Made by a program: the position numbers and the translations under genes. From an uncultured Eubacteriales bacterium (GTDB lineage: Bacteria > Bacillota > Clostridia > Lachnospirales > CAG-274), in the NCBI GenBank assembly GCA_902495025.1, contig CABUWB010000170.1:1-5005 (forward strand): a stretch of DNA of 5,005 bases. The letters run 5' to 3'. Of the stretch, positions 4,891 through 5,005 are shown one piece after another. The notes under the pieces were generated by a model, which was not told the DNA's origin, made no database searches, and saw only the letters and a program-made list of their open reading frames with translations. The first letter of the stretch is position 1. The number at the start of each line of letters is the position of its first letter.

Positions 4891-5005
4891 ATATTACAAG
4901 AAGCTAAAGCTCCTTGTTACTGTGTCGCTTTGCTCCACAGTGCCCTGCCTTGCAGGGCAATATAACTAACCTTTAGGCAAGCCTAAAGGCAACTTACCAT
5001 CGCAA
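4891..5005. repeat. Tandem 150-bp structured repeat, unit 2 (cut by window edge)
   Basis: The second unit has the best-formed cloverleaf-like block (4888-4966, 79 nt). GTTATATT (4888-4895) pairs with AATATAAC (4959-4966). On the minus strand the inside folds as a 7-bp GCCCTGC/GCAGGGC stem with a 3-nt loop, a 6-bp ACTGTG/CACAGT stem with a GA/GA step and inner GC-AAA-GC, and a 9-bp CAAGGAGCT/AGCTTCTTG stem with one G-U pair. The perfect CCTTTAGGC-AA-GCCTAAAGG hairpin follows at 4970-4989. After 5001 the sequence departs from unit 1 (GCAA against AGAA), so its long hairpin may differ. The array may continue beyond the window. Confidence 0.88.

Noticed and set aside
4888..4966. tRNA gene, because of the cloverleaf shape and 79-nt length
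   Set aside because: The D- and T-loop consensus bases, anticodon arm layout and acceptor end are absent; only the outline is cloverleaf-like.
4741..5005. CRISPR array
   Set aside because: The repeat period is 150 bp with near-identical whole units, not short repeats separated by unique spacers, and no cas gene is seen.

Overview
The window looks like chromosomal DNA from a low-to-moderate GC Clostridia-type Firmicute, probably a fibre-degrading gut anaerobe. The basis is AGGAGG-type ribosome binding sites, A/T-rich intergenic DNA with TTGACA/TATAAT promoters, a secreted GH10 xylanase, and a polysaccharide deacetylase start of the PdaB type (SFDAAWG) that is common in spore-forming Clostridia. 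The species cannot be fixed from the sequence.

Left part (1-2646). A GH10 endo-xylanase precursor runs leftward and off the window edge. It has a signal peptide, a beta-rich N-terminal module, and nearly the whole catalytic domain including both catalytic glutamates. It is divergent from a MerR-family regulator (1709-2542, +). The 244-bp region between them holds a promoter for each gene, a GC-rich hairpin touching the xylanase ribosome binding site, and an A/T-rich dyad. The arrangement is compatible with the MerR protein regulating the xylanase, but this is not shown. A strong terminator ends the merR transcript.

Middle part (2631-3838). A pdaB-like deacetylase gene has a good promoter and ribosome binding site but is cut off after the first catalytic motif. 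Its reading frame runs into an 82-bp multi-hairpin element and stops. A second structure follows, a 166-bp exactly symmetric foldback resembling a MITE (3112-3277). Its right terminal repeat supplies the last four codons and stop of a leftward hypothetical gene (3263-3838) encoding a Cys/His-rich, Lys/Ala-rich protein.

Right part (3855-5005). A Crp/Fnr-family regulator is encoded leftward (4033-4692), with a 14-bp palindrome just upstream of its start. From about 4737 to the window end lies a tandem array with a 150-bp period, two units visible and the second cut by the edge. Each unit is nearly all base-pairable: a cloverleaf-like block of three hairpins closed by GTTATATT/AATATAAC, then a perfect 9-bp hairpin, then (in unit 1) a long A/T-rich hairpin. 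The element that interrupts pdaB is a diverged relative of the cloverleaf block. This repeat family is the most unusual feature of the window: a structured, apparently dispersed and tandem-amplified element with no protein of its own visible here.
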